Part shown: positions 9,363 to 16,482 of the stretch, one piece after another
Position numbering within the stretch: position 1 is the first letter of the stretch
Layout of the letters: each line of letters starts with the position of its first letter
NCBI GenBank assembly: GCA_001941045.1
Contig: MSHD01000065.1
Coordinates: forward strand, 1 to 36,112
Length of the DNA: 36,112 nucleotides
Reading direction: 5' to 3'
Source of the DNA: Lachnospiraceae bacterium Zagget2
GTDB lineage: Bacteria > Bacillota > Clostridia > Lachnospirales > Lachnospiraceae
Translations under genes and position numbers: made by a program
The notes under the pieces: model-generated
Seen by the model: only the letters and a program-made list of their open reading frames with translations
Database searches by the model: none
Told to the model about the DNA's origin: nothing

Positions 9363-9381
9363 GCGCGTTTATGAGTATAAT
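9353..9381 (+). promoter_or_regulatory. Promoter of the AlbA_2 regulator gene
   Basis: TTGATT (9353-9358), a 17-nt spacer and a perfect TATAAT (9376-9381) lie 33 nt upstream of the gene start. The -35 is buried in the right arm of the palindrome, so anything bound to the palindrome would block RNA polymerase. Autoregulation by the encoded winged-helix protein is an inference. Confidence 0.7.
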
Positions 9382-9413
9382 GTCAGTCATAAAACTGGAA
9401 AGGACAAAAACGT

Positions 9414-10667
9414 ATGCGTGAAACGAGAACGACGGAGTTTAAAGAGACCATTACAAATACATTTTTGAAAACAGTAAGTGCCTTTTCGAACTATGATGGC
9501 GGAGAGATATTTTTTGGTATTGATGACGCCGGCAATATTAAAGGACTGTCGGATGCAAGACAGGCGTGCCTGGACATAGAAAATAAAATTAATGACAGCA
9601 TTACTCCGCAGCCTGATTACACGCTGGAGCTGCAAAATAATGACAGGACGATAAAACTGACCGTAAAAAGCGGGATGCAAAAGCCGTATTTATATAAATC
9701 AAAAGCATACAAAAGAAATGATACCGCGACAATCGAGGTTGACACGCTGGAATTATCAAGACTGATTTTGGATGGGGAAAATATCAGATTTGAAGAATTG
9801 CCGTGTGACGATCAGGAACTGACTTTTGATGTTTTAAATCAGAAATTAAAAGAAAGTATCCAGATTGAGACCTTTAATCAGGATACTTTGAAAACGCTGA
9901 ATTTATATAACAGTACCGGCGGATATAATAATGCGGCTGGTATTCTGGCGGATAGCAATCATTTTCCCGGAATCGATATTGTGAAGTTTGGCGAAAACAT
10001 CAGTGTGATTCAAAAGAGGGCGACATTTGATCATGTATCCGCTTTGACGGTATATGAAAAAACATTGGAGGTATTCAGGGACTATTATCAGTACGAAGAA
10101 ATACAGGGTGCTGACAGAAAGAAGATAGAAATAATACCGGAAGCTGCATTCAGAGAGGCAATTGCAAATGCGTTGATTCATAGAGTGTGGGATGTGGAAT
10201 CTCAGATAAGGGTTTCGATGTTCGATGACAGAATCGAAATTATTTCTCCCGGAGGGTTGCCGGCCGGAATTACGGAGGAGGAGTATCTATCCGGAAAACT
10301 TTCTGTTTTAAGAAACAGGGACCTCGCAAATGTATTTTACAGACTGGGATTTGTGGAAATATTCGGCACGGGGATTTTGCGGATAAAACAGCTCTATGAA
10401 GAAGGAGTAAAACACCCGGAATTTGAAGTATCAGAAAATACAATTAAGATTGCACTTCCGGTTTTTGAGAAGGATCTGAATTTATCGGAAGACGAAAGAA
10501 TGGTATATCAGATTTTAAGTAAGACGGTGTTGAAATCAATCGGTGAGATTGCCCCGTGCGTCCCGTTTGGAAAGTCAAAGACAACGCAGTTGCTGAAAGA
10601 TATGGAGAAAAAAGGAGTTGTGAAGATTGAGGGCAGGGGGAGAGGAACGAAATATGCGATAAAATAA
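9414..10667 (+). CDS. AlbA_2 / HATPase / winged-helix putative transcriptional regulator
   Basis: A protein of 417 aa with three visible parts. The N-terminal AlbA_2 (Schlafen-type) domain has ETRTTEFKETITNTFLKTVS and SNYDGGEIFFGIDDAGNIKG, the usual E-x-K and G-G-x-I-x-x-G-I-x-D pattern. A GHKL-like ATP-binding part follows near residues 240-330 (AFREAIANALIHR with the N-box and IEIISPGGLPAGIT). The C-terminus is a winged helix (GKSKTTQLLKDMEKKGVVKI). Such proteins are annotated as ATP-dependent or putative transcriptional regulators (COG2865 type) and are common in accessory islands. It is the first AT-rich gene of the island and has its own promoter. The target is unknown. Confidence 0.85.
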   Translation: MRETRTTEFKETITNTFLKTVSAFSNYDGGEIFFGIDDAGNIKGLSDARQACLDIENKINDSITPQPDYTLELQNNDRTIKLTVKSGMQKPYLYKSKAYKRNDTATIEVDTLELSRLILDGENIRFEELPCDDQELTFDVLNQKLKESIQIETFNQDTLKTLNLYNSTGGYNNAAGILADSNHFPGIDIVKFGENISVIQKRATFDHVSALTVYEKTLEVFRDYYQYEEIQGADRKKIEIIPEAAFREAIANALIHRVWDVESQIRVSMFDDRIEIISPGGLPAGITEEEYLSGKLSVLRNRDLANVFYRLGFVEIFGTGILRIKQLYEEGVKHPEFEVSENTIKIALPVFEKDLNLSEDERMVYQILSKTVLKSIGEIAPCVPFGKSKTTQLLKDMEKKGVVKIEGRGRGTKYAIK

Positions 10668-10731
10668 AACCAGAGAGTTGTTTTCAGGATAGAAGGAATC
10701 CGATGTAGATTCGGCTAACAGGAGGCATAAG

Positions 10732-11406
10732 ATGGCATTACTAAAGGGGAAATTATTTGAATTTTTTGTCAAACAGTTGTTGATGAGCTGTGGGTTTCGA
10801 CCGGTGGATAAGGATGGATTGTTAGTATATGAAGGCACGGCGGGAACGATGGTTCAGGGACTTGGACAGCCACACAATGCGGATGTACTTCTTTCGCCGC
10901 CGGTGCAGATTCCGTTTTATTTTCCTACGCGATTGATTGTGGAGTGTAAATGAGAAAATACTGCCGTGGGTTTGCCGGTGATTCGCGGAGCTTTGGGGCT
11001 TCGGGAGGATTTGAATCATTTTGATATCGTTACAGAGAAGTTGCTGCAGAACAGAAAATCTAACCGGGCGTTGGGCGCGAGATGCTATCCGATGCAGAAA
11101 TACAATGATGGCTTTTGCATTTGCTGGAGTGATCAGCTGCCTTTGTGGGAGCTTTATAATGATAGAACCAGATATTATTTTGAACTGCCCAATGAGTTGT
11201 ATGAACAGTGGGAAAGATATGAAGAAGAAAAAAGAGCTGCTGCGCTGAGACTGAAGCAGGATTATATGTCCAAGGTTGTTCTTTTTCATAATCGCAGCTA
11301 TGAGGAAAGAGGGAAACAAACAGTAGAGATTATTCATCTGTCGGAGCAGTTTATGCGGGATGCGGAAGAACGTGTCCGAAAAGATAAACAAGATCGCAGA
11401 ATATAA
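10732..11406 (+). pseudogene. PD-(D/E)XK restriction-endonuclease-like gene broken by an in-frame TGA
   Basis: One reading frame of 225 codons is interrupted only by TGA at 10951-10953. The part before it ends HNADVLLSPPVQIPFYFPTR followed by LIVECK, a classic D...ExK nuclease core. The part after it continues VGLPVIRGALGLREDLNHFD, as in intact Mrr-like nucleases, where the ECK is followed directly by this segment. The stop therefore falls exactly after the catalytic Lys. GGAGG precedes the ATG at 10732. A GTG at 10966 could restart translation, but without the active site. The region after residue 120 may also have lost a block, because the later sequence is less typical. Assembly error should be excluded before calling it dead. 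Confidence 0.7.
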
Positions 11407-11563
11407 GAAGGGAAAGGGATGGACATGAGCGATGTGGCGTTATTTGAACAAAATTTTTGCAAAGAAATGAAGTGTGCCAAGCGGAGGAATATATGGAGAG
11501 TATTTATTATGGTAATAAATTAAATTCAAACCGCAGATACGGGCATTTGTAATAGGAGATTCC

Positions 11564-11722
11564 ATGGATGCTTCTATCAGTAAATACAAAACACAGGAAG
11601 ATTTTGGTAAATTATATGCATATACATATGATCAGCTGGTGAGGGTAACGGAGAAAAGACTTTTTAACTTGAAATATTTTCGATTTCGAAAATTGAAAAA
11701 AATTACGATTTTGAAAGAATAA
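11564..11722 (+). CDS. Small hypothetical ORF (52 aa)
   Basis: ATG with AGGAG 6 nt upstream, then 52 codons ending in TAA. The peptide begins MDASISKYKTQEDFGKLYAY and ends rich in Lys and Phe. I do not recognise it. The ribosome site is good, but the tail is low-complexity and overlaps a palindrome, so it may be the start of a truncated gene. Confidence 0.3.
   Translation: MDASISKYKTQEDFGKLYAYTYDQLVRVTEKRLFNLKYFRFRKLKKITILKE
11676..11693. repeat. 18-bp palindrome ATTTTCGA-TT-TCGAAAAT
   Basis: A perfect 8-bp inverted repeat with a 2-nt centre, 32 nt upstream of the -35 of the ATPase promoter. It overlaps the first of two 24-bp direct repeats, so it may be part of an operator. Confidence 0.5.
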
Positions 11723-11788
11723 TATTGTATATTTAATTCGGCAGCTGTATAATATATCATAATACGATTTCAAAAAATGAAAATAATT
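11681..11788. repeat. Two 24-bp direct repeats flanking the ATPase promoter
   Basis: 11681-11704 and 11765-11788 agree at 21 of 24 positions (both begin CGATTTC and end AATT, with GAAAA between). They lie 84 bp apart, about eight helical turns, on either side of the promoter. This suggests paired sites for a repressor. Confidence 0.5.
11725..11753 (+). promoter_or_regulatory. Promoter of the AAA_14 ATPase gene
   Basis: TTGTAT (11725-11730), a 17-nt spacer and a perfect TATAAT (11748-11753) lie 58 nt upstream of the start codon at 11812. Confidence 0.7.
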
Positions 11789-11811
11789 TAAATGTTGAAA
11801 GCGGGCATGAT

Positions 11812-13008
11812 ATGAAAACAATTGTAAGAACAAAATATCTGGATAGAATGATTGAACTGAATGGGACTCCGGATATAAAGATTATTACGGGAATTCGCCG
11901 TTCTGGTAAATCGAAATTGATGCAGGCATATATAGAATATCTGAAAAATCATTTTGAAAACATCAATATCATTTTCGCTGATTTTATGGATCTGGCTTAT
12001 GAAGAAATCAAGGAATACCATGCACTGCATACGTATGTTGAGAATCATTATCAGGAAGGAAAAATCAATTATCTGTTTGTGGATGAAGTTCAGATGTGTC
12101 CGGGATTTGAACTCGCGATCAACAGCCTTTATTCCAGGGGAAAATATGATATTTATATAACTGGTTCCAATGCGTTTCTTTTAAGCGCTGATCTGGCAAC
12201 ACTTTTTACCGGACGTTATATAGAGATTCATGTATTTCCCTTTAGTTTCCAGGAATATTGTCAGTATTTTGAAGAGGACAACGATACGGATCAGTTGTTT
12301 GACAGATTTGCGATACAGGGGGGCTTGTCTGGTTCTTACGCGTATCGAACGGAAGAGGATAGAGTAAATTATATTAAACAGGTTTATGAAACGATTGTCA
12401 CGAGAGATCTGGTACAAAAATATTCCCTGCCGGATACGCTGGTATTGCAAAGATTGAGTGAATTTCTTATGGATAATATCAGCAATTTGACGTCTCCAAA
12501 CAAAGTCAGTCAGATGTTGACGGCGAATGCAACCGCAACCAATCATGTGACAATCGGCAAATATATCAAATATCTGTGCAATGCCTTTGTTTTTTATGAT
12601 ATTAAACGGTATGATATCCGTGGAAAGAAATACCTTGAAAGTTCGGAAAAATATTATCTCAGTGATACCGGTATCCGGTATGCCGTTTTAGGAAGCAGAA
12701 ATATGGACTATGGAAGAGTTTATGAAAATATAGTCTGCATTGAACTGTTGCGACGAGGCTATTCTGTATATGTCGGAAAACTATATCAGAAAGAAATCGA
12801 CTTTGTGGCACAGCGGGGAAGTGAGAAAATATATATTCAGGTTAGTGACAATATCTCCAATATGGATACTTTTGAGAGAGAGAGTTCACCACTGTTGAAA
12901 ATCAGAGATGCGTATCCTAAAATAATCATTGCGCGGACAAAGCATGACAAATATAGTTATGAGGGAATAGAGGTTTATGACATAGCGGATTGGTTATTAC
13001 GGGAATAA
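11812..13008 (+). CDS. AAA_14 / DUF4143 ATP-binding protein
   Basis: ATPase of 398 aa. The N-terminal AAA_14 domain has Walker A GIRRSGKSKL (about residues 26-35) and Walker B YLFVDEVQ (about 89-96). The C-terminal DUF4143 region has the usual KYYLSDTGIRYAVLG segment and a nuclease-like strand pair (KEIDFVAQRG, then KIYIQVSDN), in which the final Lys of a PD-(D/E)XK motif is not evident. Members are widespread accessory ATPases of unknown function. It is transcribed alone from its own promoter and followed by a terminator. A second, unlike member lies at 14919-16253 on the other strand. Confidence 0.9.
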   Translation: MKTIVRTKYLDRMIELNGTPDIKIITGIRRSGKSKLMQAYIEYLKNHFENINIIFADFMDLAYEEIKEYHALHTYVENHYQEGKINYLFVDEVQMCPGFELAINSLYSRGKYDIYITGSNAFLLSADLATLFTGRYIEIHVFPFSFQEYCQYFEEDNDTDQLFDRFAIQGGLSGSYAYRTEEDRVNYIKQVYETIVTRDLVQKYSLPDTLVLQRLSEFLMDNISNLTSPNKVSQMLTANATATNHVTIGKYIKYLCNAFVFYDIKRYDIRGKKYLESSEKYYLSDTGIRYAVLGSRNMDYGRVYENIVCIELLRRGYSVYVGKLYQKEIDFVAQRGSEKIYIQVSDNISNMDTFERESSPLLKIRDAYPKIIIARTKHDKYSYEGIEVYDIADWLLRE

Positions 13009-13030
13009 GATAATAGTAATAATAACAGAA

Positions 13031-13075
13031 CCCACCATGCCTCTGGTTTCCATGCGCAACCCGGTGGGCTTTTTT
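13031..13075 (+). terminator. Rho-independent terminator after the ATPase gene
   Basis: CCCACC (13031-13036) pairs with GGTGGG (13063-13068), with a 26-nt loop that can fold further, followed by six T (13070-13075). It lies 22 nt after the ATPase stop. Confidence 0.75.
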
Positions 13076-13169
13076 GTTTGTGTAATATATTTGATGTTTA
13101 TATTGAAAGTTTTGTATCAGGCATTTTGGAATGGACATGCTAAAAATAACTTGAATTTATGGAATGGCT

Positions 13170-13220
13170 ATGTTTAATAAAATTGACAAAATAGAGAAAT
13201 GGGTTTATTATATTAAACAT
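13170..13220. promoter_or_regulatory. hipBA promoter inside a 10-bp inverted repeat (likely HipB operator)
   Basis: TTGACA (13183-13188), 17 nt and TATTAT (13206-13211) make a near-consensus promoter. It is bracketed by perfect arms ATGTTTAATA (13170-13179) and TATTAAACAT (13211-13220), with 31 nt between; the right arm touches the -10. This is the expected layout for autorepression by an XRE-type antitoxin, with two half-sites 41 bp apart. Confidence 0.75.
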
Positions 13221-13234
13221 AAGGAGAACTTGAT

Positions 13235-13552
13235 ATGAGTAAAAGAACAGTGGTTGTGATGCCGGAAACACAAAGAATATTAGAAACAATGGGTGAACAA
13301 ATTAAAATGGCCAGATTAAGAAGAAATCTTGCCACAGAATTAGTCGCGGAAAGAGCCGGAATCAGTCGCGCCACATTATGGTCGGTGGAAAAGGGGACCC
13401 CGACGGTATCGATAGGAACTTATGCGGCTGTATTACATGCGCTTGGCGGAATGGATAAAGATTTTGAATTCGTTGCCAGGGATGATGAATTCGGAAGAAA
13501 ATTGCAGGATTTAAATATTCAGACTCGTGGCAGAGCGAAACGGGGTAAATAA
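13235..13552 (+). CDS. hipB: HipB-like XRE-family antitoxin/repressor
   Basis: DNA-binding protein of 105 aa with one XRE helix-turn-helix: LGEQIKMARLRR-like first helices, then LVAERAGISRATLWSVEKGT (about residues 36-55) as the recognition unit. The tail is basic (RGRAKRGK). It stands 2 nt before a full hipA gene, the usual HipBA order, so its expected job is to bind and neutralise HipA and to repress the operon through the inverted repeat at 13170-13220. AAGGAG lies 8 nt before the ATG. Confidence 0.88.
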   Translation: MSKRTVVVMPETQRILETMGEQIKMARLRRNLATELVAERAGISRATLWSVEKGTPTVSIGTYAAVLHALGGMDKDFEFVARDDEFGRKLQDLNIQTRGRAKRGK

Positions 13553-13554
13553 AT

Positions 13555-14814
13555 ATGGCGGATGCAGGAATTATTTATGTATATAAGGATTGGGATACTG
13601 TTATACCTGAAAAAATAGGCACTATTTATGTGGAAGGTGGAAAGGGTAAGGAAGTTATTTCCTTTGAATACGATGATTCCTGGCTTGAAAATGTAGACAT
13701 AAGCCTTATTTTTGATCCGGATTTGATGTTATATAAAGGTCGTCAGTATGCCCCGTTAAATAAATCCATGTTTGGAATTTTTGCAGATTCCTGTCCGGAC
13801 AGATGGGGACGTACATTGATGAAACGACGCGAGGCAATTATTGCTAAGAAAGAAGAAAGAAAACCAAAGCGCCTTACAGATGTTGACTATCTTCTTGGAG
13901 TTTTCGATGAGACGAGGATGGGCGGGTTACGGTTTTCTGTAAACGAAGGCGGTCCATTTTTGTCTGATGACAAAGAATTGGCGACCCCTCCATGGACAAC
14001 ACTTCGTAAATTGGAATCTGCATCACTGGCATTCGAAAAAAATGAAGATGGAATGGAAGAAAAATGGCTGAAGCAATTATTAGCGCCGGGATCATCACTG
14101 GGAGGGGCGAGACCGAAAGCATCGGTATCTGCTCCGGATGGTTCATTGTGGATTGCAAAATTCCCATCCAAACATGATGATACGAATGTGGGTGCCTGGG
14201 AAATGGTTGTGCATGATTTAGCGGTGATGTGTGGCCTTGATGTTCCGGAAGCAAAACTTGAAAATTTTTCAAAGACAGGAAGCACATTTTTGATCAAACG
14301 TTTTGATCGGGATGGTGAAAAAAGAATCCATTTTGCATCCGCAATGACATTGCTGGGTAAGAATGATGGTGCGGGTGCTGCTGATGGATCAAGTTATCTT
14401 GATCTTGTCTCTTTGATAAGAAAATACGGTGCTGCTCCTAAAAAAGATTTATCAGAATTATGGAAGCGTATTGTATTTAATATGGCAGTTTCCAATACAG
14501 ATGATCATTTGAGAAATCATGGCTTCCTCCTAACAAATGAAGGATGGCGTTTGTCACCTTTATATGATGTGAACCCAGATTCAGGGGGAGATGTGTTATC
14601 TTTGAATGTGGATGAGAATATTAATTTAATCGATTTTGAGTTGGCATTGGATGTTGCGTCTATGTTTGGGATAAATGAAAAACAAGCGAGGATATGCCTG
14701 GATGAGATCAGAGGTACTGTAGAAAATAATTGGAGAATATTGGCAAAAAACCATGGTCTTACAAGAGGAGAGATTGAGAGAATGGCTCCGGCATTTGATA
14801 TGGAATTTAAGTAA
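13555..14814 (+). CDS. hipA: HipA-family serine/threonine kinase toxin
   Basis: A protein of 419 aa, full length for HipA (E. coli about 440). The N-terminal part has LNKSMFGIFADSCPDRWGRT; the Gly-rich loop is PGSSLGGARPKAS; the ATP-binding Lys lies in LWIAKFPS. The catalytic loop is SNTDDHLRNHGF with Asp316, and the metal-binding Asp338 sits in LSPLYDVNP. All kinase residues therefore appear intact. HipA toxins phosphorylate proteins such as glutamyl-tRNA synthetase and cause dormancy or persistence. It is co-transcribed with the HipB-like gene directly upstream. The target here is not known. Confidence 0.93.
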   Translation: MADAGIIYVYKDWDTVIPEKIGTIYVEGGKGKEVISFEYDDSWLENVDISLIFDPDLMLYKGRQYAPLNKSMFGIFADSCPDRWGRTLMKRREAIIAKKEERKPKRLTDVDYLLGVFDETRMGGLRFSVNEGGPFLSDDKELATPPWTTLRKLESASLAFEKNEDGMEEKWLKQLLAPGSSLGGARPKASVSAPDGSLWIAKFPSKHDDTNVGAWEMVVHDLAVMCGLDVPEAKLENFSKTGSTFLIKRFDRDGEKRIHFASAMTLLGKNDGAGAADGSSYLDLVSLIRKYGAAPKKDLSELWKRIVFNMAVSNTDDHLRNHGFLLTNEGWRLSPLYDVNPDSGGDVLSLNVDENINLIDFELALDVASMFGINEKQARICLDEIRGTVENNWRILAKNHGLTRGEIERMAPAFDMEFK

Positions 14815-14858
14815 CTGCACCAATTTGGGCTAGAGCCTCGATATGGCGAAAATAAGAA

Positions 14859-14893
14859 AGTCTCCGTTGGGAATTGATTTGCCAGCGGAGGCT
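14859..14893. terminator. Bidirectional hairpin between convergent genes
   Basis: AGTCTCCGTTGG (14859-14870) pairs with CCAGCGGAGGCT (14882-14893) through two G-U wobbles, with an 11-nt loop. It separates hipA (+) from the AAA_14 gene (-). T-runs are weak on both sides (TTTC and TTTCTTATTTT). Confidence 0.6.
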
Positions 14894-14918
14894 TTCACTA
14901 TATTTAACGGTTGCAAGG

Positions 14919-16253
14919 TTAGCGTTGTTCTAACGCTAATCCGATTAGCCGATCGGTCTGGTCAGCCATGAACAGCGGAATATTCAGCACATCATTATCC
15001 AGTTTCAGATTGTCCAGAGAGAAACGAATGCGGAGTTTGACTTTGTCAGGAAACAGCTCCTTGAATTTCTTCAGGCTTTTACTCGTAGTATTAGTTTCGG
15101 ATTTGACTTCCACGGGGAAAATATCATTTTCCCGCTGAATGAGGAAATCTACCTCATAAGGAGGATTTGTCTGTGTCCAGTACCTGGGAATGACCTCAAA
15201 CTGTGTGACCAAAGTCTGAAGGACAAAATTTTCCGTTAATGCACCCTTGAATTCTGTAAACAGGCGGTTGCCCTCGCCAAAGGCAGTCGGTGCCAGCTGC
15301 GCCAGACGGCGGAGCAGTCCCACATCTACCAGATAAATCTTAAAGGCAGAGAGATCGTCGTATGCGGACACAGGAAGGCCGGGCGCAGTGCTGCGGTAAA
15401 TCTTGTGTACCAGACGGGCGTCTACCAGCCATTGCAGGGCATCCCCATATTCACGGGCTCTGGCTCCTTCCTTGATAACTTTATAGATGAACTTTTTGTT
15501 TTCTTTTGCCAGCTGGGACGGGATGGACTTCCAGACCAGCGAAATCTTCGGAAATTCATTGACATTGGGATGCTTCGCAAAATCACGTTCATAGGCGCCA
15601 AGAATTTCGGACAGGGCTTCCTGCATCGCGGAAACATCCCGCGCCTCTGTCCACATTTTGACAGATTCCGGCATGCCGCCGGTCACATAGTACATTTTCA
15701 GTTTTTCATATAGCGGATTAAAAAAAACATCGGGTATCGGTTCCGTTGTATTTACCGCTTCCAGATATTTTGCCAGGTTTTCATCACCGTTTGCCAACAG
15801 GAATTCCGTAAAGGTCATCGGATCAATCTGCATGAAGTTGACCTTGCCCACGGGGAAGGAAGAAGGCTTTGTCAGAGCAATCCCCAGCAGAGAACCGGCG
15901 CAGGCAATGTGATACTGCGGCGCGTTTTCACAGAAATATTTCATGGAGTTGATAACCTTAGGGCAGTCCTGTACCTCGTCAAAAATAATGAGAGTTTTTT
16001 CCGGCACAATCCGCTGGCCGCTGGCCAGTATCAGATTTTGCAGGATTCGGTCTACTTCCTTGGTCGTTTCAAAAAACTGTTTGTATTCCTCGTTCTCGTC
16101 GAAGTTAAAATATGCGGTGTTTTCATAATAGCGGCGGCCGAACTCTTTCAGAATCCAGGTCTTGCCCACCTGCCGAACGCCTTTTAAGATCAAGGGTTTG
16201 CGATAGGGAGAATTCTTCCAGGCCAGCAGTTTGTTTATAATAAATCGTTCCAT
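14919..16253 (-). CDS. AAA_14 / DUF4143 ATP-binding protein with PD-(D/E)XK-like C-terminus
   Basis: ATPase of 444 aa. Walker A is GVRQVGKTWIL (about residues 25-35), Walker B LIIFDEVQDCPK (about 88-99), and the sensor-like CAGSLLGIAL follows. The C-terminus has YWTQTNPPYEVDFLIQREND then FPVEVKSET, where E-x-x-x-D and E-V-K fit a PD-(D/E)XK nuclease-like fold. It is only distantly similar to the ATPase at 11812. It is the only minus-strand gene in the island and converges with hipA. A TGGAG ribosome site lies 8 nt before the ATG. Copy 2 of the palindrome repeat lies about 50 bp upstream of its start and could affect its transcription. Function unknown. Confidence 0.9.
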   Translation of the reverse strand: MERFIINKLLAWKNSPYRKPLILKGVRQVGKTWILKEFGRRYYENTAYFNFDENEEYKQFFETTKEVDRILQNLILASGQRIVPEKTLIIFDEVQDCPKVINSMKYFCENAPQYHIACAGSLLGIALTKPSSFPVGKVNFMQIDPMTFTEFLLANGDENLAKYLEAVNTTEPIPDVFFNPLYEKLKMYYVTGGMPESVKMWTEARDVSAMQEALSEILGAYERDFAKHPNVNEFPKISLVWKSIPSQLAKENKKFIYKVIKEGARAREYGDALQWLVDARLVHKIYRSTAPGLPVSAYDDLSAFKIYLVDVGLLRRLAQLAPTAFGEGNRLFTEFKGALTENFVLQTLVTQFEVIPRYWTQTNPPYEVDFLIQRENDIFPVEVKSETNTTSKSLKKFKELFPDKVKLRIRFSLDNLKLDNDVLNIPLFMADQTDRLIGLALEQR

Positions 16254-16289
16254 ATATACGCTCCATCACATTTTTATAAAAAAATGAGA

Positions 16290-16354
16290 ATTCAAATAGC
16301 TAAAATCAATCGCAAAAATTTACGACTGATTTTTTGCGCGTTTATGAGTGCAAT
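16290..16354 (+). repeat. 65-bp palindrome-promoter repeat, copy 2 (decayed)
   Basis: It matches copy 1 at 9317-9381 except for six transitions. Two of them sit in the palindrome arms, giving 13 of 15 paired positions; one spoils the -35 (CTGATT), and two spoil the -10 (TGCAAT). Similarity continues weakly to 16386, where the start codon of copy 1 is replaced by AGG. No related gene follows. Confidence 0.85.
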
Positions 16355-16420
16355 ATGACTTACCGGAAGGGAAACAAACGCAGGCGAAGCCTCGTACTAA
16401 CTATTATTTTTAAAAACTGT

Positions 16421-16459
16421 CCCAAAATAATTGCCTTGCGCCCCAAAATAGCGTATAAT
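16421..16459 (+). promoter_or_regulatory. Promoter of the AAA+/subtilase operon with a tandem CCCAAAATA motif
   Basis: TTGCCT (16431-16436), 17 nt and a perfect TATAAT (16454-16459) lie 23 nt before the TTG start. CCCAAAATA occurs at 16421-16429 and again at 16442-16450, 21 bp apart (two helical turns), flanking the -35. This suggests a regulator binding one face of the promoter. Confidence 0.7.
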
Positions 16460-16482
16460 ACATGTCATAGGAGGAAGCCGCC

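Larger units (their letters stand above)
9317..9381 (+). repeat. 65-bp palindrome-promoter repeat, copy 1
   Basis: It matches copy 2 at 16290-16354 without gaps at 59 of 65 positions, and all six differences are transitions. It holds a perfect 15-bp inverted repeat (9329-9343 and 9346-9360, 2-nt centre) and a promoter whose -35 lies in the right arm. Weaker similarity continues through the ribosome site to the start codon of the next gene. Confidence 0.9.
11407..11811. other. 405-bp AT-rich gap with a small ORF, repeats and a promoter
   Basis: It holds gene debris after the broken nuclease, a 52-codon ORF (11564-11722), a palindrome, two 24-bp direct repeats and a good promoter for the ATPase downstream. 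No large gene is present. The AT content is very high from 11660 on. Confidence 0.5.

Noticed and set aside
10951-10953. In-frame TGA read as selenocysteine or programmed readthrough
   Set aside because: No selenocysteine-type hairpin was recognised just downstream, and ExK nucleases do not need selenocysteine at this place. Loss of function is simpler.
9317-16386. The two 65-bp repeats as attachment sites of an integrated element
   Set aside because: There is no integrase between or beside them, and they coincide with a promoter and start region, which fits gene duplication or a shared operator better.
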